Assembly (NCBI RefSeq): GCF_022965805.1
Contig: NC_133101.1
Location: 14,727,054 to 14,791,053, forward strand
Direction: 5' to 3'
From: Primulina eburnea
Lineage: Eukaryota > Streptophyta > Magnoliopsida > Lamiales > Gesneriaceae
DNA: 64,000 bases
Position 1 is the stretch's first letter, and each line of letters starts with the position of its first letter. Positions 22,727-34,700 of this stretch are shown here, piece after piece. The notes under the pieces were generated by a model. It was not told where the DNA came from and made no database searches. It saw only the letters and a program-made list of their open reading frames with translations. The translations under genes were made by a program, and so were the position numbers.

Positions 22727-25412
22727 TGTAACGTACCGTACTTTTACTACTTCAAAATTTGCGGAAAAATTTAAAATTTTCATAAACATAAAATCCATAC
22801 GGTCGTCACTCATCATTCATCATAATAATATTTGAAATCAACATCACTAACTAAAATTTGCCAACAACATACTTGTTCAAAACATCTCACATCCAACATA
22901 AAAGCAGAGTATTTTAAACTTTTCATAAAAACAAAAACTTAGTGGTCCTCAGGTTTAGCCTTCCGCTCAGTCCAAGCTTGCCCCTTGGTCGCCACCTCCT
23001 GTCTCCTCATCAACATACTCACCTGCATCGATCAAGTCTAGTGAGTCTAAAGACTCGACACGTATAAACTGAGAATAACGAGTACTACATAATAAAATCA
23101 CATACATCTTTAAAATATAATATACATAACTCGAAACTTGAACTTGCATACTAAACTTGAACATACGTACATACATACTTTGACGTGCCATCATCATAAA
23201 CTTTTCTTAAACATACTTGCATACTTGAACATACTTGAACATACGTAACTTCATCATTTTCGTAGAGGATGTTTCAAAGCAAGTGACCCATAACATAATA
23301 AATGCCTGTTCAGACATACCACAGTACTGGGCTGACATGGACGTATCCACTGCCACATACATGAGATCCCCGTTCATAATTTAACGGGCTGGTTGGTCCC
23401 CGTTCATAATTCAACGCTTTCCAACCTCGATCTAACCTGTTCGTAATTTAACGGGCGGATTGGTCCCCGTTCATAATTTAACGCTTCCCAATCCTAACAT
23501 AATTTGGTCACAAGACATTTAGCATACCTCCAAAAACTTAAAATATTTTCTTTGCACGTCATCATACTTACTTGGCGTTGAGGGATTCGTTGGACTTCGA
23601 TCGGGGCCGTTGCTGCACATACTAACATGAATTTAAAATACTTAACTTGCATGTCTTAGACGTATGTACTTGAGCTCACCACCAAAGTGAAAAAGTTGCT
23701 TATGACATTCTAGTTCGCTCCAGACTTGACCTCGTATAATTATCGTACTAAACCATGACATAAAATCATAAAAAGAAATCCTATATTTTTACATAAATAA
23801 ATTTTAACCATGGTGCTAAACCATGATATAGAACCCCGAAGCAAATACTAAAAAAATAAAAAAAAAATTAAAATTTTTAATTTTTTTTAAAAGGGGTACA
23901 CGGACCCCGTGTAGGGGTCCGTGTACGGGTTCGGGTAGGCTCGAGAAAATCGAATTTTTGAAGGAAACGGACACGGACTCCGTGTAGGGGTCCGGGTAGA
24001 CACTGGACTTGCATACTGACGAAAATTCACTAACTTATTCATTCAGCCTTTCAATCCAAGCCTAAGGACCATGAACTAACACTTCAAGACTCATCCTAGG
24101 ATGTTATTACATTGATTCAAACCCATACAAACACACCGAACGTTCCCAAACATCGACAAGTAACTTCAATACAACCATAACCCGCAATTCGGCATCGTTT
24201 CGCTTCCTACGACTTCTATTACATCCCAATCCAATCCCGACCCAAACGAACCACCAAATAACACCTAAATACATCTCATAACATATCTAAATGCAGTAGC
24301 ACAAGCCTGTCGATGCCCAACGAAGCCTGCAACAATTAACTTCAAGAACATAATCAACATCAACAATTTCTGAAACGCAGTTTGAGCAGTCCCACGAAAA
24401 ATATCACAACTCACTCAATTTTTATCCAAATGACTCGAATTTTATATCAAATCGAAGGTATCAAAAAGTTCTACATTTTTTTAGTTGAAAATTTTCTCAA
24501 AATCTCGACCGAGAATTCGCAGTTTTAACAAGAACAGTAAAAACGTGATTTAGATCTAAAAATTCTCCTTAAAAATCGATCCAAACAATTAAACGCTTAA
24601 ACTATGAACATCATACATGAATTTTACGCATAAAACAACGCAACACATAATATGACATGATCGACGCAGCAAAGAAAGATTATACGTGCCTTTGATGATT
24701 AAATAATACCGAAACGACGACACCGAAGCGGAGACGGAGCGAGAGACGATCCGGGACGAACGTGGCTCGATTTTCTTGAAATAACCTCAACAAAATAATT
24801 CTGGAGATTTTCAGAGAGAAGATGCTTGATGAAGGAAATGGGATAGGAAATAATGGAGAGGAGATTTGATGCAAAAGAATTCTAACAAAACTTCCCATCT
24901 TCTTTCTTTAGTCAAAGATATAATATAAAAATGTGTTGTTTTAGATTTGTGTGTGTGATACGTGTATGAGTGTGTGTGAAAGTGTGAGTGTGTGTGAGTT
25001 TAGTTAATTAGGGAAATATAATATGCTAATTTAATAGTTAAAAATGTTATTAAAAGTTAATCTTCTATATTTTACAAAATCCTCAAATTAACAACATAAA
25101 ATACAAAAGTACTAAATCTCTAAAATTTTTAAAATTATAAAATCACCTAATAATTAAATTAGGCTTTTAAAATATTAAAACCTCATAAATCCATTAAAAA
25201 ACTCAAATCCTAACTTAAAATAAAATATCGCAATTAAATTACTAAAAATCATCCCGGTCTCCTTTCCTCGATCCCGCCTCGAATAATTGTCTGAAACATA
25301 AAACTCAAGAAAATATTTTAACGTAGATCAATTAAACATAAATATTAAAATAATAAATTTCATAAATTAAATAAATGCATAGATTTTACGTATACTGATT
25401 TTGGGCATTACA
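22727..25412 (-). repeat. 5' LTR of element C
   Basis: Near-identical partner of 15153-17836, with the primer binding site two bases beyond its inner end. One of the GGGGTCCG units of the motif block (near 23960-24000) is missing relative to the other LTR. Confidence 0.93.
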
Positions 25413-25417
25413 GGTGG

Positions 25418-26597
25418 CCAGGGATTAAGCGAGACATTCGTAGTTTCGTATCAGAATGTCTCACTTGCCAGCAAGTAAAAGCTGAACATCATAGGCCAAC
25501 AGGGATGCTCAAGCCACTCCCTATTCCCGAGTGGAAATGGGAGAATATTACTATGGATTTTGTGATTGGGTTACCTAAATCAGTCAGAGGTTTCAATGCC
25601 ATTTGGGTTATTGTGGATCGACTCACGAAGTCAGCGCACTTTTTGCCAGTGAAGACGACTTTCTCCATGACGCAGTATGCGGAGCTTTATATCCGGGAGA
25701 TAGTCCGTTTGCATGGGTTCCTAGTTTCGATAGTGTCCGACAGGGACCCGAGGTTCACCTCGTCCTTCTGGAAGAGCTTGCATGCAGCTATGGGGACGAA
25801 GTTTCTTTTCAGTACAGCTTTTCACCCGCAAACAGATGGCCAGTCTGAGCGAGTGATTCAGATTCTGGAGGATTTACTAAGAGCCTGTATGATTGATTTT
25901 CAAGGGAATTGGGAGTCTAAGTTACCTCTAGTGGAGTTCACATACAACAACAGTTTCCAAACATCTATTGGTATGGCTCCCTATGAGGCGCTGTATGGGA
26001 GAAAGTGCATATCGCCAGTTCATTGGGATGAGGTTGGTGAGAGAGTAGAACTTGGTCCGGAGATAGTTCAGCAGACTGCAGACGTGGTGGTCAAGATTCG
26101 TGACAGAATGAAGACCGCCCAGAGTCGTCAGAAGAGCTATGCTGATAAGAGAAGGAGAGACCTCGAGTTTTCTGTTGCGATCACGTTTTATAAAGATAGC
26201 ACCCATGAAGGGTGTTATGAGATTTGGGAAGAGAGGCAAACTGAGTCCGAGGTTCATTGGGCCGTTTGAGATTTTGGACAGAGTTGGGACACTAGCCTAT
26301 CGTGTTGCCCTTCCGCCGAATCTGGCCGGGGTGCACAATGTGTTCCATGTCTCGATGCTGAGGAAATATTTGGCTAATCCTTCGCACATTCTGAGTTATG
26401 AACCGTTGCAGTTGGCTCCAGACCTGTCTTACGAGGAGAAACCGATTCAAATCCTAGACAGGAAAGAGCGCAGACTCCGGAACAAAGTGACTAAGCTAGT
26501 CAAGGTTCGGTGGCTAAACCATTCAGTGGAAGAGGCCACTTGGGAGTCAGAGACAGATATGCGACTTCGCTACCCGGAGTTGTTCGGTAAGACTTAA
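25418..26597 (+). pseudogene. pol part 3 of element A: integrase core and chromodomain-like tail
   Basis: Picks up inside the HHCC integrase zinc region ([11 protein letters not shown]), then the DDE core: Asp in ITMDFVIGLP, Asp in VSDRDPRF and Glu in TDGQSERVIQ. The frame is lost around 26180-26195, where a T-run is one base shorter than the frame needs. It continues in the overlapping frame to the end at 26597 through the conserved LRKYLANPSH and a chromodomain-like VRWLNHSVEEATWE. The integrase would insert cDNA, and the chromodomain would direct target choice to heterochromatin (family knowledge). Confidence 0.88.
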
Positions 26598-26633
26598 TTT
26601 CGAGGACGAAATTTTTATAAGTGCGGGAGGAAC

Positions 26634-29404
26634 TGTAGAGCCCAAAATTCAGTACACGTAAAACACATGCATTATTTAATTGTTGAATCAGTTATTTCAT
26701 TTAAAATGATTTTTTCTTAGCCATGCATAATTTATGAAAATGCGTTATTTTAAATTAGTCATGTTTATTGTGATGCACGATAAAATGTTTTTTTTCGAGT
26801 TTCATGTTTCAGGCGATCATTCGAGGCGGGATTGAGGAAAAAACTGGTGACGATGTTGGCAATTTAAAAATGCGGTATTTTATTTTTAAGTTGAGGATGG
26901 GGCACTTTAAATGATTGTTTAGTTTTAGCATTTTTAAGCCTAAATCATTTAGTTAGTAATTTTAAGAGTTTAAAACTTTAAAATTAGCATTTTTGGTGTG
27001 TGTTATTTTAATTGTAGAGTTTATTTTAAGCTAGGTGGGTTAGCCTTTTTATTAGTATTTTTACTAGTTAATTAGCACTAATTACACAGAAATTTAAAAC
27101 CACACGCACGTTTTATGCACTCACACACACTTACACGTTTTTACACACACTAAAACCCATAACACACACTACATGATTCTTTTCATCTTTTTCTTCAAAA
27201 AGAAATACTAGGGTTCTTCATTAGAACAGCAGCCGCCCCACTCCCCTATTATTATTCCAGCGATCTTGTGTGAATTCTTCAAGGATTGTAGCGCCACGGT
27301 CGTCCCGGATCAAGCCTCGCACCGGTTTCGCTTCGATATCGTCGGTTCGGTAACGTTTAATACCAATAAGGCACGTGTATCCTTTCGTTCCTGTATCGAT
27401 CATGTCATATTATGCGTGCGTTGTTATTTATGTGTAAAACCATGTGTATGTTGTGTAGAAGTTTGAGCAATCATGTTTAAATCGCTTTTGAAGCCCTTTT
27501 TAGATCTGAAATTTACGTTTTTACTGTTCTGTTTAAAACTGCGAATTTTCGGGCAAGATTTTGGGAAAACTTTCAACGCGAAAAATGTAGAACTTTTCGA
27601 TACCTTCGATTTGATATAAAATTCGAGATTTTTAGATGAAAAATGAGTGTGTTATGACGTTTTTCGTGAGACTGCTCAAGCTGTGATTTCCAGAAAATTA
27701 TGTTATTGATGCGTTCTTGAAGTTTTATTGTTGCAGGCTTCGTTGGGAATCAACGGGTGATCGTTGCTGCTTCTAGGTATGTATAGCATGTTGTTAGGTT
27801 GGTATTTGGGGTGCCGGTTAGTGTCGATAGGCACTTGAATTTGTTAGAAGTCGTAAGAAACGCTTGTTGTCGATTTCCGTGCTTATGAGATTGTATTGTG
27901 TTAAGACGGGCTTCGTTATTTTGGGACGTATATACGAGTTTAGCTCATAACTATGGTGTCCTAGGAGGGTCTCAAAGTGTTGAATCTCTATCCATCATGT
28001 GTCAATTGGGAGAATAGGCATTGTGTAAGAAATTTCTCGCAGGTGCAGAAAATTTGAAGTCACGCGGACCCTTTGACGGACCCTGACACGGGGTCCGTGC
28101 CTTTACTTCCTTCGAGTAGCCAAATTTGTGTGCGTACACGGACCCCCACACAGACCATGGCACGGGGTACGTGTCTTTGATTCCTCACAAGTGTCAACTG
28201 TCCGAGCCTACACGGACCCCTTGACGGGCCCTAGCACGGGGTCCGTGTCCCGTCTTCTTTCCGAACATTTCTTTTGCGTACCTACACGGACCTATACACG
28301 GACCCAGGGACGGGGTCCGTTTACTCACGTTTTTGGGAAAAATATTATGGTTGCTTTGGGGTTTGATGTCTTGGTTTAGTGCAAGGGTTATCAAGGTCGT
28401 GCCATGGGAAATTGTAGAATGTCCTAAGGAATGATTGAGCTTGAGAGTAAGTATGATTTCTACGTCTAAGTTATGCAAGTTAAGTATGCAATTTCATGTT
28501 AGTATGTCGCAGCAACGGCCCCAGTCGAAGTCCAACGAATCCCTCAACGCCAAGTAAGTATGATGACGTGTAAAGAAAATATTTTTAAGTTTTTGGAGGT
28601 ATTCTAAATGTCTTGTGACCAAATTATGTTAGTATTGGAAAGCGTTAAATTATGAACGGGGACCAATCCGCCCGTTAAATTATGAACGGGTTAGATCGAG
28701 GTTGGAAAGCGTTAAATTATGAACGGGGACCAACCAGCCCGTTAAATTATGAACGGGGATCTCATGTATGTGGCAGTGGATACGTCCCTGTCAGCCCAGT
28801 ACTGTGGTTTGTCTGATCAGGCATTTATTATGTTATGGGTCACTTGCTTTGAAACATGCCTCTACGCAAAATAAAGTCATGTATGTTTAAGTACGTTCAG
28901 TTATGCAAGCATGTTTATGAAAGCTTTCAAGTTATGGCACGTCTATGTATGTACGTATGTTCAAGTTACGTTATGCAAGTTCAAGTTTTAGTATGTACGC
29001 TCTATTTTAAAGTTGCATGTGGTTTTATTACGTAATACTCGTTATTCCGGTTTATACGTGTTGAGTCTTTAGACTCACTAGACTTGATCGATGCAGGTGA
29101 GTATGTTGATGAGGAGACAGGAGGTGGCGACCAAGGGGCATGCTTGGACTGAGCGGGTGGCTAAACCCGAGGACCGCCATGTTTAAGTTTTATGCAAAAG
29201 TTAAATTACTCTGATTTCATATTTTGATGGAAATACTTTGAGCAAACCTTTTGTGAGCAAATTTTATTGTAGTTATTTTGAACAACCATGTCTTATGGGG
29301 GACTTGGTTGAGATATTTTATGGCAAACTTTGAAGGTTATTTTATGTTTAAGAAAATTTTAATTTTTCCGCAAATTTTGAATGGTAAAAGTACGGTACGT
29401 TACA
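26634..29404 (+). repeat. 3' LTR of element A
   Basis: 2771 bp, TGTAGAGCCC...GTACGTTACA. It is preceded by a purine-rich tract (about 26615-26633, GTGCGGGAGGAAC) that primes plus-strand synthesis. It contains a block of CACGGACCCC/GGGGTCCGTG motifs (28060-28325) and four copies of GTTAAATTATGAACGGG (28640-28760). The 5-bp duplication after it should be AGTAC, but its partner is outside the window. Confidence 0.92.
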
Positions 29405-30119
29405 AGTACGTAGATCATCTATGTTGTCTCGGATCAAAATACTAATGATATAAAACCTTGACTGCAGACTAATCTACTCGATAAATAATAACCAATTGGA
29501 AAGTCGGATGGAAGGTTGTCCAGTGACTCATCATATGATGACACATCTGTATGATTGAATATCTCTATGCACATACCAATGAAACGTGACCTATAACATC
29601 ACATATATGTCTCGAAATAGTGTGACCAATGTATACCTTATTTTATAATCAAAATTGGATAATCGCTTTTTTTTCTGACAAAATTAAGGTGTAAAACTTG
29701 TCATACAAAAGTACAAAACAAATGTTTTTTTTTTTGACTTTTACCCCATCATATATTGATATAAAGATTTCATTCCGTGGATTCATGAATGATTTCAACT
29801 TTTGTCAAATTTTTGTGTACCTTTTCCTGAACTAATAATGTTGCAAATCATTAATGAATCAAGTCTTAAAAAAAAATTTAGAAAAAAATCGTAAAGAAAC
29901 TAAATATTTGGAAAAAATATATATTATCAGTATATAGTATACATATGATTTATGACCTAAATTATTTATATATTATATTAAATAAACACCATGTGTATGT
30001 CGGCTAGTTTAAGTGTAAAGATAAAGTTAAATCAATGGGATACTTTTGCACGCGTGTGGAGATTTTGTGTGCTTACACGAATGAATCAGTTGGAATATGT
30101 GAAAAAGTCGTTTAAAGAT

Positions 30120-30311
30120 GAAAAAGTTGATTCTTTGATAGATTCGGATAAACATTAAATTATACAGTCACAAACACAAAACGTGGCAGTGGAGGTGTCA
30201 CAAGGGGTTTTGTGAAAAAGTTGATTCCTTTTGATAGATTCGTAAAAACATTAAAATATATAGTCACAAATCACAACACGTGGCAGTAGAGGTGTCACAA
30301 GGGGTTTTGTG
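30120..30311. repeat. Tandem duplication, two ~95-bp units
   Basis: Units 30120-30212 and 30213-30311 both run from AAAAAGTTGATTC to CACAAGGGGTTTTGTG, with a few substitutions and small indels. Confidence 0.8.
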
Positions 30312-30332
30312 TGACAAAGTGTGTAGTAGGTG

Positions 30333-30562
30333 GAGGGATGACAATGGGGTGGAGTTGGGTTTATTATCTCCATCCTAGTCTTCGAATTACATCCTTACCC
30401 CTATACCTGTCACGATCTTCGTTTTTTGGGGTTCGGGTTCGGTTCCCATTTCAAAAATATTAATGGGGCAACACGGCGTGGGTACAGGGATTCCCCGCCC
30501 CGATCCCCGTTTCGAGTTTTCCCCGTGGGTCTCCAAATCCTTGGGAAAAATTGTCATCTCTA
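30333..30562. mobile_element. hAT-like MITE, 230 bp
   Basis: Terminal inverted repeats GAGGGATGACAAT and ATTGTCATCTCTA (11 of 13 match) flanked by the 8-bp duplication AGTAGGTG (30325-30332 and 30563-30570). 8-bp duplications and (T/C)AGGG-type ends are hallmarks of hAT elements. The interior is rich in GGGG/CCCC and non-coding. Confidence 0.75.
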
Positions 30563-31004
30563 AGTAGGTGTTGGTGTTTAAATTTATGGAAAATAACTTT
30601 TTTAATCAGCCAATATTGTTTATTTTGAATTTTAGTTTATTAACAGGTTAAATTTTGATCATTGTACACTAACTATCAATGTTCGGTTATTTTGGTTAAA
30701 TTGCTAATGCGACGCTGAATATATTAACTTTTTCGACATCATAGCAGCATTCTTTTTAATGTTAGTAAATTTTTGGTTCAACTTAACAATTTTCAATGTA
30801 AGATCAATATTTTTTGTTTCAATGTCACAATTTTCAATATAAAATCAATACTATAAAGATAATTTTCTTAACTAAACACATAAACTAAGCTTTACAATAA
30901 TGACATTCTATTACAATTAGCTATAAAAAATTGATTTTTTAGCATTTTTATTTGCAAAGTGATCAACCAATATTGCATAAATAGATTTTATTAGAACTCA
31001 TTGA

Positions 31005-31400
31005 TGTTGCGGAATATCACGAACCAGAACCTTCTTGTGCATTCCAAAAACTTCTAAATAGGTGCTCTGTAGAGGTTCAAGCACTTCTAAAACATTCTCC
31101 ATATTTCATCAATTAAGAGTTTTCTGTTAAATCTTTTGTGCATAGAATAATCATTTAGAATAGTATAGAATGGAATTAACTAGAATAGTGTAGATCTTAG
31201 AACCTCCTAGAGAGTTGATATGTATCGCTTTCATTGTAGAAAGCTACTAGTATAAATAGGATTAATATAAATAGGGTGAAGCTCTTATTGTAAACTACCA
31301 AGTTTTCAAGCAATATAGCATTTTCTTTCAAAGTTTTCTAGAAGCATTTTTACTTAAGTCACTTGCACACAAGCACCAAAGGACTTTATCTATGCAGCTT
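31005..31400 (+). repeat. Degenerate LTR-like fragment
   Basis: Two TATAAATAGG-like boxes about 20 bases apart near 31252-31275, followed by a leader-like stretch, resemble a Copia LTR promoter. No partner LTR and no clean target duplication were found. Confidence 0.25.
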
Positions 31401-31795
31401 ACATGGGTAAACAGATAAAGTAAATGTCATAATTGTACAAAACCGTAAAATATTATTAAAATAAAGATCGTTTTACATTAGAGCCAATAAAAACCCAAGC
31501 CACAAGTTGGCTCGCTGGACACCTACTCTAACAAATACAAAATACTAGGAAATTCAAATATCCAACCATACTTTTCCTACCAATTAATAGAATAAACATC
31601 CTTCCATGGTAGTTATTATGTATAGGACATATAAGTGGATTTTCACAGAAGCACCACAGGAGGAAAAACTGGAAACACAGACCTGCTGACGGAGATAGAG
31701 GCCTGTCATAAATCATAGATTGTAAGGGGCTGCTGACTGAGGATTTCAGTCGAGAGGGCGGACTTTTCATTGACAATTTTTAAAGAGGAATTTCG

Positions 31796-34700
31796 TTATA
31801 CTGGAGATGGGGAGAGTAAATATTCAGGCTGTAATCTTTGTAGAAGTATCCCACATAAGGGACAACATGGTGAGAAAGATTTCTTGAAGGCTGAAGATTC
31901 GAAAAAAGATTTAAAATTAGAAGGGTATAAAGGCATCGTGAAAAAAATTAGAGGTGCCAACTTTGAAGCTCGTCTTTGACAACAGATGCAAAACCAGGAA
32001 TATTTAGCAGGGCAAAGTTGCATAGATACAGAACACCGGTGTAGCTTATGGGTTTGATCAACTCCATTGACATTCTTCACTCCCGAACAAATGGCGTATT
32101 CTATTGATTCAAATGGCACAATTGCTGAACAAAAACTGCAATGTTCTTCATATTCAAAACTCTCTCTCCTGTTAATAAAGCAAGAATGGAACCAGCCTTC
32201 AGCTAATAGATTGATACAGTATCTTAAGATGCTATTCTATGTATGTGTACATGAATGAACCAAAAGAAGTTCAACAAAGATAAGAACATACCTCTTCTTA
32301 ATTTTACCAACTTTGGCAGCAAGAAATTTTAAATCATCCTCGACAATTTTCTCATGAAGTGAGATATAGTGCTCCAGTTGTGGCCATTCATCAGGACGCC
32401 AACAGCCAACATCGCAAAAATTTGTTGGCACATCTGACAGAAGATCTAAAATGGCAGAAAAATATAAACCAACAAGTCTTCTCCGTAGTTCATTTTCACA
32501 GCACAACTGCAACTCCTTCCATACATTTGTCCGTTCCTCTATGGCACTACTGAATCTTTCCAAGTCTTGGTGTTTTCTACTCTCGCTCACCTCATCATTT
32601 TTAAGCACAACATGCCTGATGATTACATTGATGAGGTGCAACTTACGGGTTGAAAGAGTGGGCAAAATTTTAAATGCCGTAGACAAGAACGTAGTACAAA
32701 TGCCAAAATTGGATCCAAAATAAGATGTCAACCATTTCTGCAGAATATGCTCTACATAGTTTGGTATCGACTGTTTGAAAGACACGAGGGCTGCCACAAT
32801 ATCCCAAATGTTCAGAAGCCCACTGAAACTCCCACACAGACTCAGAGACCATAATATGTTTTTTTCCCACCAAATTAATTCTACCTCAGGGAAACCAGGA
32901 AATGATCCGAAATCAATATCAAAACATATATTGGAGGAAGTGTCCAATTGCTGCCCTCCAATCCAAAGGAACTCGATAGCAGCTTTCTGAGTTCTGTAAA
33001 ATTACAATAACATTTATTGGTCAATCAAACATAGGTAACTGTTTGAACGGTTAGTTCTTATTGCTTCCATTCAGCTTTTGACTAAATCATCAAAATTTTC
33101 TTTAAAGAAATGTGGGTGCTTGTTTGTTGCAAGCATCTATCCACATGGCAGTTGCTATTTCATAATTTGTTACCAGAAAATATAATTTTAAAAGTTCACC
33201 TTTCCTGGTACATGGGATTTAATAAATCAGAATCAAATCTTCGAGCCTGCAAATAACAGACACCAAACTTCTTAGAACTAGATTTAAGTACAGGGGTATC
33301 AATGACATCTACTCAGCATAAGGTAAAAGGTGACCAAGTGGAAGAAAAGGATCAAGAGATTCCATTGCTTAGAGTCATTTCGGTAAACTAACTCCTTTTC
33401 CTAGGTATTATTATATGACTATTGTTCCGGAGAGATGAAATTTCGATCTTTCTATTTTCCTCTTTATTTTTATTTTCAGTAAATTTTCTTATTTTTGTAA
33501 AGGGCAAGAAGCAAGATATTGACCAATCTCATCTGAAACATAATATGAGAGAAGTAAAAAATCAATTTTTTGATGGTATGTTATCTAAGAGTTTTCTCAA
33601 AATGCTATGAATAAAATTCACTTTTTTCTTCAAATCTTGAATCGCTACATCGAGTGAGTTTATTATTTTGACTTAAAATTTGATAAGAGAGAAAAACTAG
33701 TACAATATTCAGGATAAGTTCATGGACATTCCAACTATAAGAGAATGGACGGATGGAATATGATACCACAGCAATTGCCAAGCTCCCATGAGATACTGCC
33801 AGACCAAAGCAAGAATCATATACATATGGAACCTGCAGAGAAAATCTAGAGTCTATTGGAAACAAATATGCAAATTTAAAACAGAAGTAAACATGAAAAA
33901 TTAATGCATACATCCGGGGAGCTATTCAAACCAGGAGTATTTGAAGGAATGTGTATTTCCCTTAGTGCTTTCCCAACTAAATTCCACGCTTTCATAGAGT
34001 TGTCCTGTAATACATGAACTGATCAAATAATCTGGAGGGCTACCAAGCTTTTCAACCTCAAGCTTGCTTGAGGCATTACTTGATAACAAAAGCAATTAAC
34101 ATGGATTTTTTAATTTTTAATATATGTTGAACTAACACTCCCTTAATACTAAAATTCATATTTATATCAATAAAACACTTCCTTCAATATTTATTACCTG
34201 GCTGCAGCTGTACAAGCAGAGTCCATCAAAAGCCCAAGCTAAACCAGTGACCTGATTGTTATTTTACAAGATAAATCATATGTCATTCCATATGCCAAAA
34301 AAGGTGTTGAGAACTTACAATGTGGTCATGCGCACTATAACAGCCAATTATTTCAAATTCATGGCTGGTCATATTCATGGTCCACACTTCAAATGATCCA
34401 GATCCTTACCAATAGCCAGGAACAATTTAGTGGTGTTTGCAGGGGGGCAGTAAATGAAAGTATGGAGACAGGTGCTGAATCAACAGTAATAACCTAATTA
34501 CACGAGCAATCACAAGTTCCAAAATAAGATATAATCAAAGTAGCTGGTCTTAATTTTGAAAGGATAAGTAGCAGACTTTTAGCAGGATATGCTGACCCTC
34601 CCTCAGCAAAGAAAATGAAGCATGAACAGTTTCAGATGACTTCAGCAGTTCCTTAATATTCATCTGCCAAATCTTCACTCTATAAACAAAAAGAAGAGGA

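Larger units (their letters stand above)
15153..25412 (-). mobile_element. Tekay-like Ty3/Gypsy element C, nested in element A
   Basis: 10,260 bp flanked by GGTGG on both sides (15148-15152, 25413-25417). LTRs of 2684 and 2686 bp with TG...CA ends look about 97-98% identical by eye. It belongs to the same family as element A: gag, pol, gag-pol intron, LTR motif blocks and primer site all correspond. Gag is intact, but pol has several stops and shifts, so it is less decayed than A yet probably non-autonomous. A family member inserted into another member of the same family. Confidence 0.94.
1..29404 (+). mobile_element. Tekay-like Ty3/Gypsy element A (host of the nest)
   Basis: LTR retrotransposon on the plus strand. 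Order: 5' LTR (only its last 358 bases are in the window), primer binding site, gag with CCHC knuckle, aspartic protease, reverse transcriptase, RNase H, integrase, C-terminal chromodomain-like segment, polypurine tract and 3' LTR. Gene order PR-RT-RH-INT plus the chromodomain-like tail and ~2.7 kb LTRs fit the Tekay/Del chromovirus lineage (lineage is inference). It is interrupted twice, at 3122/14227 and 15152/25418. Both insertions are flanked by perfect 5-bp duplications, and the reading frame is continuous once they are removed. In-frame stops and frameshifts make it non-autonomous as sequenced. Confidence 0.93.
29405..31795. other. Intergenic region after the nest
   Basis: AT-rich, no gene seen. 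It holds a tandem duplication (30120-30311), a hAT-like MITE (30333-30562) and a degenerate LTR-like stretch (about 31005-31400). The 3' flank of the TFIIIC-like gene ends here. Confidence 0.6.

Noticed and set aside
31005..31400. Solo LTR of a Copia element
   Set aside because: TATA-like boxes are present, but neither TG...CA ends with a matching target duplication nor a partner LTR could be found, so it is kept only as a low-confidence fragment.
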